A stretch of 64,000 nt of DNA from Phycisphaerales bacterium (GTDB taxonomy: Bacteria > Planctomycetota > Phycisphaerae > UBA1845 > Fen-1342): positions 992,001-1,056,000 of the forward strand of contig JADJWG010000002.1 of the NCBI GenBank assembly GCA_016716475.1. The letters are read 5' to 3'. Below are positions 25,991-33,986 of this stretch, piece by piece. Below the pieces are notes generated by a model, which made no database searches, had not been told where the DNA came from, and saw only the letters and a program-made list of their open reading frames with translations. Within the stretch, counting starts at the first letter, position 1, and each line of letters starts with the position of its first letter. Position numbers and translations under genes: made by a program.

Positions 25991-26523
25991 AACGCTACGA
26001 AGGCCTGTTCCTGTTCGATACCGCCGTCGTGCGCGACTGGGCGGCGATTGAGGAGGAGATCAAGCGGCTGCTGGAGCGCATCGGCGCGACGCTGCTGGTG
26101 TGCGTGAAATTCGACGAGCGCAAACTGGCGTACGAGATCAAGAAGCGCAAGCGCGGCACGTACGTGCTGACGTACTTCGATGCCCCCACCGACCGAATCG
26201 CCGATCTGGAGCGCGACGTGCGGCTGAGCGAGGTTCTGCTCCGCGCGCTGCTCCTGCGAGCGGAGAACCTGACGGCCGAACGCCTGGCCGAGTTGCAGGC
26301 CCATCCCGCCGAGACGCCCCTGGCCCCGCTCCAGGGTGAAGGCCGTCGTCACGATGACGACCGCCGCGACCGGGGCGAGCGCGGTGACCGGGGTGAGCGC
26401 GGTGACGGGCGGCGTGGACGCGACTGGGATCGGCCTCGTGGTGATGACCGCGAGCATGGTGGCCGCGGACCGGGCGATGCCGGTCATGAGCACATGGACG
26501 AAATCGCCGAGGAGACCGTCTAG
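25987..26523 (+). CDS. rpsF: 30S ribosomal protein S6 with a long Arg/Asp/Gly-rich tail
   Basis: The S6 fold occupies residues 1 to about 100 (KRYEGLFLFDTAVVRDW, KFDERKLAYEIKKRKRGTYV, YFDAPTDRIADLERDVRLSE). The remaining 70-80 residues are low-complexity and charged (DDDRRDRGERGDRGERGDG and similar), much longer than the usual S6 tail. TTG 25987 is chosen as start because GGAGA lies 6 nt upstream and it overlaps the pth stop as TTGA. The order rpsF-ssb-rpsR-rplI is the widely conserved primosomal-ribosomal operon. Confidence 0.93.
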   Translation: MKRYEGLFLFDTAVVRDWAAIEEEIKRLLERIGATLLVCVKFDERKLAYEIKKRKRGTYVLTYFDAPTDRIADLERDVRLSEVLLRALLLRAENLTAERLAELQAHPAETPLAPLQGEGRRHDDDRRDRGERGDRGERGDGRRGRDWDRPRGDDREHGGRGPGDAGHEHMDEIAEETV

Positions 26524-26601
26524 CAAACCCCCGGGGGCCGTGGTGCCGGGATGTCCGGGCCACGATCCCGTGGGTGTCGGCACGGGTTGAAGGGAGAGAC
26601 C

Positions 26602-27093
26602 ATGGCGAGCTTCAACAAGGTGATCCTGCTCGGCAATCTCACGCGCGACCCGCAGTTGCGCTACCTGCCCAGCAACGTCGCGGTCTGCGACTTCGGGTTG
26701 GCGGTCAACCGGCACTGGCGCGATCGTGACGGCAACCAGAAGGAGGAGACCTGCTTCGTGGATGTCTCAGCTTTCGGCAAGCAGGGTGAGACGATCAACC
26801 AGTACATGACCAAGGGCCGGCCGCTGTTGGTCGAAGGCCACCTGAAGTTCGACACGTGGACCGGCCAGGACGGACAGAAGCGCTCCAAGCTCAGCGTCAT
26901 TGTCGACGGCTTCCAGTTCGTCGGCGGACGCGAAGGCGGCGGTAGCGCGCCGGCCGATCGCGGCCATGCGGCGCGCGACGACCAGGGCGACCGATCCGGT
27001 GGCCGCGGCGAACGCGCGGCGCCGCCCGATCACTACCCCCCCGACCGAGCGGAGGATTTGCCACCCCCAGCCGGAGATGACATTCCGTTCTGA
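26602..27093 (+). CDS. ssb: Single-stranded DNA-binding protein
   Basis: 163 aa. The OB-fold is at residues 1-110 (ASFNKVILLGNLTRDPQLRY, the CFVDVSAFGKQGETINQYMT region, and GRPLLVEGHLKFDTW). A disordered Gly/Asp/Arg linker follows, and the conserved acidic tip DDIPF at the C-terminus recruits partner proteins. ATG 26602 is preceded by AAGGGAGAG. Placed between rpsF and rpsR as in many bacteria. Confidence 0.96.
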   Translation: MASFNKVILLGNLTRDPQLRYLPSNVAVCDFGLAVNRHWRDRDGNQKEETCFVDVSAFGKQGETINQYMTKGRPLLVEGHLKFDTWTGQDGQKRSKLSVIVDGFQFVGGREGGGSAPADRGHAARDDQGDRSGGRGERAAPPDHYPPDRAEDLPPPAGDDIPF

Positions 27094-27161
27094 CCTGCCC
27101 CGCCGCGGGTCGTGACCGGACAAGGGACCGAAACAGACTCCATTCTCAGGAGAGTGCAACG

Positions 27162-27422
27162 ATGGCGAAGTCGATGTTGAAGCAGGCCCGGGCGAAGCGA
27201 CGGAAGGCCCGTCGCGCGGCCGAAACCCCGCGTTTCCGCGGTGCGAAGCTGAACGCGGAGCAATTTGATTACAAAGATGTGGCAACCTTGCAGCGGCTCA
27301 CGACCGCGCAGGGGAAACTGTTCTCACGGAAGCGCACCGGACTCGACGCCGAGGCGCAGCGGCGGGTCGCGCTCGAGCTCAAGCGGGCGCGTTTCATGGC
27401 CCTGATGCCCTACGTAACGTGA
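27162..27422 (+). CDS. rpsR: 30S ribosomal protein S18
   Basis: 86 aa. A basic N-terminus, then FDYKDVATLQRLTTAQGKL, the R-K-R-T-G-L-D motif and the C-terminal RARFMALMPYV, all diagnostic of S18. Partner of S6 on the 30S platform, encoded two genes upstream. The N-terminal 28 residues are longer and more basic than in E. coli S18. Confidence 0.95.
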   Translation: MAKSMLKQARAKRRKARRAAETPRFRGAKLNAEQFDYKDVATLQRLTTAQGKLFSRKRTGLDAEAQRRVALELKRARFMALMPYVT

Positions 27423-27483
27423 GTCGAGCGGCGGGCGCGCGGCTGTGGCCGGGTGCCCTCCCCATAGAATGGAGAGTGTACAC

Positions 27484-28008
27484 ATGCGCTTGCTGTTGCT
27501 TGAAGATGTGCGCAAACTCGGTCACGTGGGTGACGTGGTCGACGTGAAAGCGGGTTACGCCCGGAACTACCTTCTGCCCCAGCGGCTCGCCACCGAGCCG
27601 ACCGAAGCGAATCTGCGCGCGATTGAAGATCGGAAGCGGCAGGCCGCGGCCGAGCGGGCCGCCCGCCTGAAGCAGTACCAGGATCTCGTGGACCAGATGG
27701 TCGATGTCTCGATCACGATCGAGGCGGCCGCAAACCCCGAAGGCACCCTTTACGGCTCCGTGAGCGCCCGCGATATCGCGCACGCCTTGCAGGAGCTGGG
27801 CTACCCGGTGCAGCCCGACCACATCGCACTGGACGCACCGATCCGCAATCTTGATAATCGCATGGTGCGCGTGGAGTTCACTGACGAGGTCGCCACCGAG
27901 GTCAAGGTCTGGGTGGTGCGTGAGGGAGGCGCCGCGGATGTCAACGACACCGGAGCCGAAGACAACGCGGCTGAAGACGGAGATTTCGACTCCGACAGCG
28001 ATACCTAG
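27484..28008 (+). CDS. rplI: 50S ribosomal protein L9
   Basis: 174 aa. The N-terminal domain (MRLLLLEDVRKLGHVGDVVD, VKAGYARNYLLPQ), the long connecting helix (RKRQAAAERAARLKQYQD) and the C-terminal domain with GTLYGSVSARDIAHAL are canonical. The tail after about residue 155 is acidic. ATG 27484 follows GGAGAGTGT. The 3' end overlaps the likely dnaB start by 71 nt. Confidence 0.95.
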   Translation: MRLLLLEDVRKLGHVGDVVDVKAGYARNYLLPQRLATEPTEANLRAIEDRKRQAAAERAARLKQYQDLVDQMVDVSITIEAAANPEGTLYGSVSARDIAHALQELGYPVQPDHIALDAPIRNLDNRMVRVEFTDEVATEVKVWVVREGGAADVNDTGAEDNAAEDGDFDSDSDT

Positions 28009-29437
28009 CGGCCGGTCGGGGCCGGGGCTCGAGCGCCTGCTGCCCCAGGACATCGACGCCGAGCGCGCGGTGCTCGGCGCGATGCTGCTGGAGCGGGAAG
28101 CGATTGCAGAAGTGATCAGCGTCCTGCGCGACGCCGGGGCGGCGGCTTTCCGGCTGGAGCGGCACCAGGCGCTCTACGACGTCCTCCTGCACCTGCACCA
28201 GCAGGATGCGCCGATGGATGAGCTCGTCCTGCGGGAGGAGCTCCAGCGACGTAACCTGTGGGAGTCGCTGGGCAAGTTCGAGTATCTGGGCCAGTTGCTG
28301 AGCACTGTGCCATCGGCCGCACGGGCGGCCCACTACGCCCGCATCGTCTATGACAAGTATCTCCTGCGGCAGCTTGTCAACGCCACGTACCGGGTCGCGG
28401 ATCGCGCGATCGACGAAGAACTACCGGCGCGCGAGGTGCTCGACTACGCGGAGAAGGAGATCTTTGACGTCACGGAGCGGCGCGTCTCCGGGGAAGCACA
28501 GTTTCTGACGGTCTTGATCGAAGAGGCCTTCCGGACCCTCGAGAAACGCGGCAAGGATGCGCTCACCGGCGTGCCAACCGGGTTCCCCCTGCTCGACGCC
28601 CTCACCTGCGGCTTCCAACCGGGCGAACTCATCATCGTCGCCGGGCGCCCGTCCATGGGGAAAACCGCCCTGGGGCTCAACATGGCAGAGCACGTCGCGA
28701 TCGTCGAGCGCGCGCCGTGCCTGTTCTTCTCGCTCGAAATGAGCCGGCAGCAACTCGCCCAGCGCATTCTGTGCAGCCGAGCGCGGGTCGATTCTCACCG
28801 GCTACGCAGTGGCCGGCACTCCAACCAGGACATGGCTCGCTTGCAGAGCATCGCTGCCGACCTCGCGGACGCACCGCTGCTGGTGGATGACACCTCCGAC
28901 CTGACGATTACCGAGCTGCGCGCCCGGGCCCGCATGGCCTGGCGACGGCATGCGGTGAAAGCCATTTTCGTCGACTACCTCCAGTTGCTGCGGGTGCCCA
29001 AGAGTGAGAATCGACAGGTCGAGGTCGCCGCGATCTCCCGCGGCCTCAAGGCGCTCGCCAAGGACCTGCACGTCCCGGTCATCGCGATGGCTCAGCTGAA
29101 TCGCGCCACGGAGGACCGTTCGCGCAAAGGCAATCGGCCGCGCATGAGTGACCTGCGTGAGTCCGGCGCCATCGAGCAGGACGCCGACGTGATCGCACTG
29201 CTCCACCGTGAGGCGTACTACCGTTCGCGGGAGGCCCGTGGTGACGAGGACGAACCCGTCGCGGTGGGCGATGATCCGGAAGAGAACGTCGCCGAGTTGA
29301 TTATCGCCAAGCAGCGCAATGGCCCGGTGGATACCTTGAAACTGCACTTCAATAAGCAGTACACACGCTTCGATAGCCACCGTCCGGGGGGCTACGACGG
29401 GTATGTGCCGCCGGGCGACGCCGACGCCCCGTTCTGA
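27938..29437 (+). CDS. dnaB: Replicative DNA helicase
   Basis: Hexameric 5'-3' helicase of the replication fork. About 499 aa. N-terminal domain: LPQDIDAERAVLGAMLLE. RecA-like domain: Walker A AGRPSMGKTAL, FFSLEMSRQQLAQR, Walker B region IFVDYLQLL, and the arginine-finger region NRPRMSDLRESGAIEQDADV. The start ATG 27938, after GAGGGAGG, lies inside rplI in another frame; a start inside rplI rather than after it is needed to keep the leader, though the conserved region begins only at about 28027. The frame is open further upstream. Confidence 0.94.
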   Translation: MSTTPEPKTTRLKTEISTPTAIPSGRSGPGLERLLPQDIDAERAVLGAMLLEREAIAEVISVLRDAGAAAFRLERHQALYDVLLHLHQQDAPMDELVLREELQRRNLWESLGKFEYLGQLLSTVPSAARAAHYARIVYDKYLLRQLVNATYRVADRAIDEELPAREVLDYAEKEIFDVTERRVSGEAQFLTVLIEEAFRTLEKRGKDALTGVPTGFPLLDALTCGFQPGELIIVAGRPSMGKTALGLNMAEHVAIVERAPCLFFSLEMSRQQLAQRILCSRARVDSHRLRSGRHSNQDMARLQSIAADLADAPLLVDDTSDLTITELRARARMAWRRHAVKAIFVDYLQLLRVPKSENRQVEVAAISRGLKALAKDLHVPVIAMAQLNRATEDRSRKGNRPRMSDLRESGAIEQDADVIALLHREAYYRSREARGDEDEPVAVGDDPEENVAELIIAKQRNGPVDTLKLHFNKQYTRFDSHRPGGYDGYVPPGDADAPF

Positions 29438-29487
29438 CTTCCGCACAGGTGCGCGGCTCGTCGTTTCCGCCAGTTGCAGCTACAGCG

Positions 29488-32184
29488 CTACTGGCCCGGT
29501 TGGGTACGGAGGTGCTCGCGCAGCGCCCGGTAGTCCGTTTTCCCTGTTCCCAGCACGGGTATCGTTTCAACCCATTCGACCCGGTTCACGTTGTGCAACG
29601 CCGAAAGTCCCGCCGTGCGGATGCGCTGGTTCACTTCCGCCCGGTCGAGCGGCTGCGTCGTGAAGAGCACGATTTCCGCGTGTTCTTCAGACGGTGTGGC
29701 CTCCACGGCGAGCGTTGGCCCCTCATCACTCTCGCGACCATACTGCTCCAACAGCACCGATTCGATGGCTGGCAGCGAAACCATCTCGCCACCGAGCTTC
29801 ACAAAGCGCTTGAGGCGCCCGCGGAAAGTCAGCACACCATCCTCAGCAGCGCTGACCAGGTCGCCGGTGCGATACCATGATCGGCCCTCAAACTCGACGA
29901 AAGGGGACGCTACCTCGTCGCCAAGATATCCGCCGAAGATGCTCGGCCCGCGCACCAGCAACAGGCCGGTGGTTCCGGCCGGCACGCGCTGCTGCTCGTT
30001 GTCGGGATCGACGAGCACCCATTCCACCGACGGCAGCGGCAGGCCGATCGTGCCATGCCGCGGATCCTCGACGCGGTTCACGGACACTACCGGCGAGCAC
30101 TCACTGATGCCATAGCCCTCGCAGATAACTGCCTGCGGGCAGCGCTCGGCCAGAGCCGCGTAGACGCGCTCCGGGCACTTCTCAGCACCCGTCACGCAAA
30201 GCCGCAGCGTGGCCAATTGTTCCGCGCGCGACGCTCGGACAATGCCATTGAGGAAAGTCGGTGTTCCGCAGAGCAGCGTCGCGCCGTAAAGCGAAGTTAG
30301 CTGAGCCAGGGCCCACGCCTCCGTGGGACTCGGGTGATAGACCGCCCGGGCGCCGGCCACGAGCGGTAGAATCGTCGTGATGGACAGGCCGAACGAGTGG
30401 AACGGCGGCAGGAAGCCCAGCAAACAGTCTGAATTGTACAGTTCGACAACCTGCAGCAGATCGCGCAGGTTCGTCAGGATGTTGCCGTGGGTGAGCGGTA
30501 CCGCCTTCGGCAGCGACTCCGAACCGCTCGTCAGCAGCACGACGGCCGTATCCGGAACCCGCGCGCGGTCAAGTTCGCCCCACCAACACCACGCCTTCAC
30601 GAGTGCCGCCAGTTTTTCCCACTTCGACAAGCCGGCCGCGAGGTCTTCGAGATAAACCAAGCGCGGGTGCAGAGCCGCAAGATCGGTCCCTTGCGATTCG
30701 ATACGTTGCACCAGCGCGCGGGCCGTCAGGATGCGCTCGACGCCGCAGAGCTCAAGCGCGTGCTGTACATTGCGCGCCCCCGTGGTCCAGTTCACCATCA
30801 CTGGAGTCTTACCCGCGAAGAGTGCTGCAAAATACGTGACGGCGGCCCCCGTTGCCGCCGGCAACATGATGCCGATGCGCTCGCCCGGCAAAGCGGCGAG
30901 GCGCGGCCGCAGCGCGAGGATGCCCGTCAGCAGGTTGCGGTAACGGAGAGCGCCGCGCACCTGGTCCGCAACGACATAACGTGCGGGTCCGCGCCGCGCT
31001 TGTGCGAGGAATACGGCCGTCAACGTGTTACCCGCGGGCAGCGTCGCGCGTGTGTTCCCGCCAGCGCCGTGCCAGCCGGCGGGCGGCGGCCGCAATTCCA
31101 CCGGCCGCGTGACCACGGACTCCCCGCGAGCCGCGAGCAGCACATCGCCAACCGTCTGAAGGGCGTCGACATCACCCTCGCCAAAACCGAATTCCCGGCC
31201 GAGCCACAGCATCAACTCCGCCTTGGCGAGACTGTCGAGGCCGAGATCGTGGGCAAGGGTGGCATCGTCATCGAACTGCTCCACGCCTGAAAGCTCCCGC
31301 AGGTAGTCACAAACCCGCGCCCGGGTGCTCTCAGGCAGTCCGGCGAGTGACCCGCTAAGTCGGTTCCAGGTCGGTTCGGGCAGTTCGCGGGGACCGCCGC
31401 GCTCCCACCAGCCGTAGGGCACATGGCGCGCAGCCGGCGCTTCGGCGTTGTAGAAATCCTGCAGAAAGCTGTTGAGAGCCGTGCGCCCGCCCTCGCGCGG
31501 CAGGTCTTCCGGCTCGACGAAAGTCAGCTTGACCGTGCGTCGTGGCAAGCCCACGACGAAATTGGCGAGCAACAGCCCGGCGTACTTCCGCAACAGGTGG
31601 CCGACATCGGGTACCGCACCCCGCGCCATGCCGAAGCTGCTGCCCCAGAGGCCGGTAGTGCGTACCAGGACGACACGTGTCTCGGGCGCCGCGCGCAGAA
31701 TCTGCTCCACCGAGCTCGTGCTGCCGATCACCTCGTACCGGCTGCGCATGATCTGTCCGGCCGGATAAAGCAGGATGTTGTCACCGGCTTGCAGCGCGGC
31801 CGTACAGACAGATACGACTTGCTGGACTTCCTCCTTGGCACCGGGACCGTAGCGCCGAATGTCGGGCAACCGGATCACGCGAACTCGCTGCGCAAGCCAG
31901 CGAATGAAAAAGCGGTCGATCTGGTCCTGATCCGCGAGCGGGCGTACCGCGAAACGGTGCTGCAGTGTCGCGGTCATGATGATCGGGTCCATCAGGGCGG
32001 GATGGTTTGGCAGGAACAGGATGCCACGTGTTCCGCGCGCCGCAACTGCATCCAGTCCGCACACCTGAATGCGGTAGCGCAGCCGCAAAAGTGCTTGGAC
32101 AAACCACCCGAGCAACGTGTTCAGGAACAAGGGACACCTCCGAACAGCCAGCCACGTACCCGCACCCAGGGCGCGCCGGATCAT
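29488..32184 (-). CDS. PlsC acyltransferase - acyl carrier protein - AMP-dependent acyl ligase fusion (Aas-like)
   Basis: About 898 aa with three domains in order. First, a lysophospholipid acyltransferase with HX4D (NHPALMD) near residue 60 and the LLYPAGQI motif. Second, an acyl carrier domain around residue 320 with LGLDSLAKAEL, where the Ser takes phosphopantetheine. Third, an AMP-binding acyl-CoA/ACP synthetase with TSGSESLPKAVPLTHGN, GYGISECSP, YRTGDLV, and the catalytic Lys near GTGKTDY. Plausible role: activate fatty acids onto the built-in ACP and acylate lysophospholipids or another acceptor at the inner membrane. The classical Aas lacks the middle ACP, so this is a variant. Start ATG 32184 lacks a clear ribosome site; ATG 32235 is possible. 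Confidence 0.85.
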   Translation of the reverse strand: MIRRALGAGTWLAVRRCPLFLNTLLGWFVQALLRLRYRIQVCGLDAVAARGTRGILFLPNHPALMDPIIMTATLQHRFAVRPLADQDQIDRFFIRWLAQRVRVIRLPDIRRYGPGAKEEVQQVVSVCTAALQAGDNILLYPAGQIMRSRYEVIGSTSSVEQILRAAPETRVVLVRTTGLWGSSFGMARGAVPDVGHLLRKYAGLLLANFVVGLPRRTVKLTFVEPEDLPREGGRTALNSFLQDFYNAEAPAARHVPYGWWERGGPRELPEPTWNRLSGSLAGLPESTRARVCDYLRELSGVEQFDDDATLAHDLGLDSLAKAELMLWLGREFGFGEGDVDALQTVGDVLLAARGESVVTRPVELRPPPAGWHGAGGNTRATLPAGNTLTAVFLAQARRGPARYVVADQVRGALRYRNLLTGILALRPRLAALPGERIGIMLPAATGAAVTYFAALFAGKTPVMVNWTTGARNVQHALELCGVERILTARALVQRIESQGTDLAALHPRLVYLEDLAAGLSKWEKLAALVKAWCWWGELDRARVPDTAVVLLTSGSESLPKAVPLTHGNILTNLRDLLQVVELYNSDCLLGFLPPFHSFGLSITTILPLVAGARAVYHPSPTEAWALAQLTSLYGATLLCGTPTFLNGIVRASRAEQLATLRLCVTGAEKCPERVYAALAERCPQAVICEGYGISECSPVVSVNRVEDPRHGTIGLPLPSVEWVLVDPDNEQQRVPAGTTGLLLVRGPSIFGGYLGDEVASPFVEFEGRSWYRTGDLVSAAEDGVLTFRGRLKRFVKLGGEMVSLPAIESVLLEQYGRESDEGPTLAVEATPSEEHAEIVLFTTQPLDRAEVNQRIRTAGLSALHNVNRVEWVETIPVLGTGKTDYRALREHLRTQPGQ

Positions 32185-32229
32185 AGTGGAACCGGAAGGG
32201 CGAGACGAAGGGTCCCCGTGGTACCCGCG

Positions 32230-32257
32230 TGGCATCGCCGGCCGGTCACCCTACAAT
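32230..32257 (+). promoter_or_regulatory. Possible sigma-70-like promoter for the glycosyltransferase pair
   Basis: TGGCAT at 32230-32235 and TACAAT at 32252-32257 are separated by 16 nt, about 50 nt before the ATG at 32306. The -10 is good, the -35 weak. Confidence 0.35.
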
Positions 32258-32305
32258 GCCCACGCGGCGTATGTAGCGGCAGGTGGCGCCTCTGAGCTGG
32301 AGCTT

Positions 32306-33934
32306 ATGTCCGAACCGTCAACCAAGCCGGCCATTCCACGGCACCCCGCCGCGCCGGCCCTGCGTCCGCTCGCGGACCAGGTGCGTGATCTCACCAACGA
32401 GTTGCGTTACCTGAAAGCCCGGGCGACCTACCGGTGGGCCGAGCGGCTGCGTCGCAGTCGTGCCTGGGCTGCCCTGCGGATGCTCCACGGCGGCTCGCAG
32501 GATCTCGTTGTCGTCGAGGCGCTGGGTGAACGTCACGCCGACGCGCTCGGCCAGGAAGTGTGGCTGCTGGAAGCACGCCCCCAACCCGACGCCGACCCCC
32601 TGCCCTGGACGCTTGTGGATCGCCGTGGAACCTGGCACGAAAGCCCCGCCGCCGATCGTCCCTGCGGCTATTGCCTGGTCTCGGAGCATGGCCGAGCCGA
32701 AGTTCCGTTCGCGAGCGAGCCGGTCCTGACTTTCTTGTCTCACGCCTGGAGCGGTCGAGCGGCCATCACTTATCGTGGGCGCCGCGAAATCATCGATCTG
32801 TATGCTCCTGAAGGCGGCACGCTGACGGTTTATCCAGCCCAAGCGCCGATGCTTCCTCCCGGTTCCAGGCGCGGGCCGTTAACAGGCCCCCCGGCGCGCG
32901 GCGCAGCGGGCGGATTCAGTGCGGGCGAAGAGCAGTTCATCCAGCGTGTGCGGGCGGCACAGGGGCGGGCCGTCGCCGTACATGTGCCACGCTGGCTTGG
33001 GGTGTCCAACTCCACCCGCGCGCTGTTCCCCCACACGTACGCCCTCCCCCCGAGCCCCGCGGTGGAACCTGCAATCATCGATCCAGCCGAACTACCCCAC
33101 CATGCGGACGTGCTGCTCGCAACTGGTGCGCAGCACTTCATCTTCTCCGGCGGTGACGAGTTGCACTTTCTGCTCATGCAGGAGCTGCATTGTCGCGATG
33201 CCGGTTTGCGACTCGACCTGCTCTGGCATGGCGGCTATGTCTTTTTTGCGAAAGACTACGACTGGCGTGTCCTGCGACTCTGGATCGATGCCGCCCGCGC
33301 CGGACAGGTTCACACGATTGGTACGGTGAAAGCCGGGATGGAGTCCTTCTTCCAGGCGGCGGGCGTGCGGTCGCACCTGCTGCTCAACTACATCGCAGGC
33401 ACACCGGAGCAGGCGCCGGACGTACCGACGGACCACTGGGAAATCGGCATGTGGATGTCGGATAACCAGTGGAAATCACCACATGCCATGCTCGCCGCCC
33501 TGCGGATGATCCCACGCGCCCGGCTGCACGCGGCCGGGTTGGGTCCACGGGCGCGCGAAGTGGTGGATTACTTCGGTATCCCGGTCGCGGAGTTCCACGA
33601 GCGTACCATCCCGGCGGCTGACCTCGCCGCGGGACTGCGCCGGACACACCTGACGCTCTATGTGACTTTCTTTGAATGTTGCCCGATGCTGCCTCTGGAG
33701 AGTTTCCAGGCCGGCATACCTTGCCTGATCGGCCCCAGCAGCCACCTGTTTGAGGACGATCCCTATCTCGCCGAGCGGCTGGTGGTGCGATATCCCGATC
33801 GGGCCGAAGTGATCGCCCGCTATGCGCAGCGCGCCCTGGAGGAGCGCCACGACTTGCTGGCTGCGTACCGCGCGTATGTCCCACGCTACAATGCCGCGGC
33901 GCAGCGCTCGCTCGCGGAATTCCTGGCCCAGTAG
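32306..33934 (+). CDS. Probable GT-B fold glycosyltransferase (family 1/4-like)
   Basis: 542 aa, soluble. The C-terminal third has the layout of a GT-B nucleotide-sugar domain: WEIGMWMSDNQWKSPHAML, then LTLYVTFFECCPMLPLESFQ with a Glu in the usual E-X7-E position, and GIPCLIGPSSHLFEDDPYL. The N-terminal half has a basic helical segment (NELRYLKARATYRWAERLRR) and no recognised domain. Start ATG 32306 follows GGAG. The next gene, 52 nt downstream, is another glycosyltransferase, so both probably act on the same envelope glycan. Donor and acceptor unknown. Confidence 0.65.
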   Translation: MSEPSTKPAIPRHPAAPALRPLADQVRDLTNELRYLKARATYRWAERLRRSRAWAALRMLHGGSQDLVVVEALGERHADALGQEVWLLEARPQPDADPLPWTLVDRRGTWHESPAADRPCGYCLVSEHGRAEVPFASEPVLTFLSHAWSGRAAITYRGRREIIDLYAPEGGTLTVYPAQAPMLPPGSRRGPLTGPPARGAAGGFSAGEEQFIQRVRAAQGRAVAVHVPRWLGVSNSTRALFPHTYALPPSPAVEPAIIDPAELPHHADVLLATGAQHFIFSGGDELHFLLMQELHCRDAGLRLDLLWHGGYVFFAKDYDWRVLRLWIDAARAGQVHTIGTVKAGMESFFQAAGVRSHLLLNYIAGTPEQAPDVPTDHWEIGMWMSDNQWKSPHAMLAALRMIPRARLHAAGLGPRAREVVDYFGIPVAEFHERTIPAADLAAGLRRTHLTLYVTFFECCPMLPLESFQAGIPCLIGPSSHLFEDDPYLAERLVVRYPDRAEVIARYAQRALEERHDLLAAYRAYVPRYNAAAQRSLAEFLAQ

Positions 33935-33986
33935 AGGCAGTGCCGCGGCGACAGGCGCGTGACGATCCAGGTACCGAGAGGACCGC

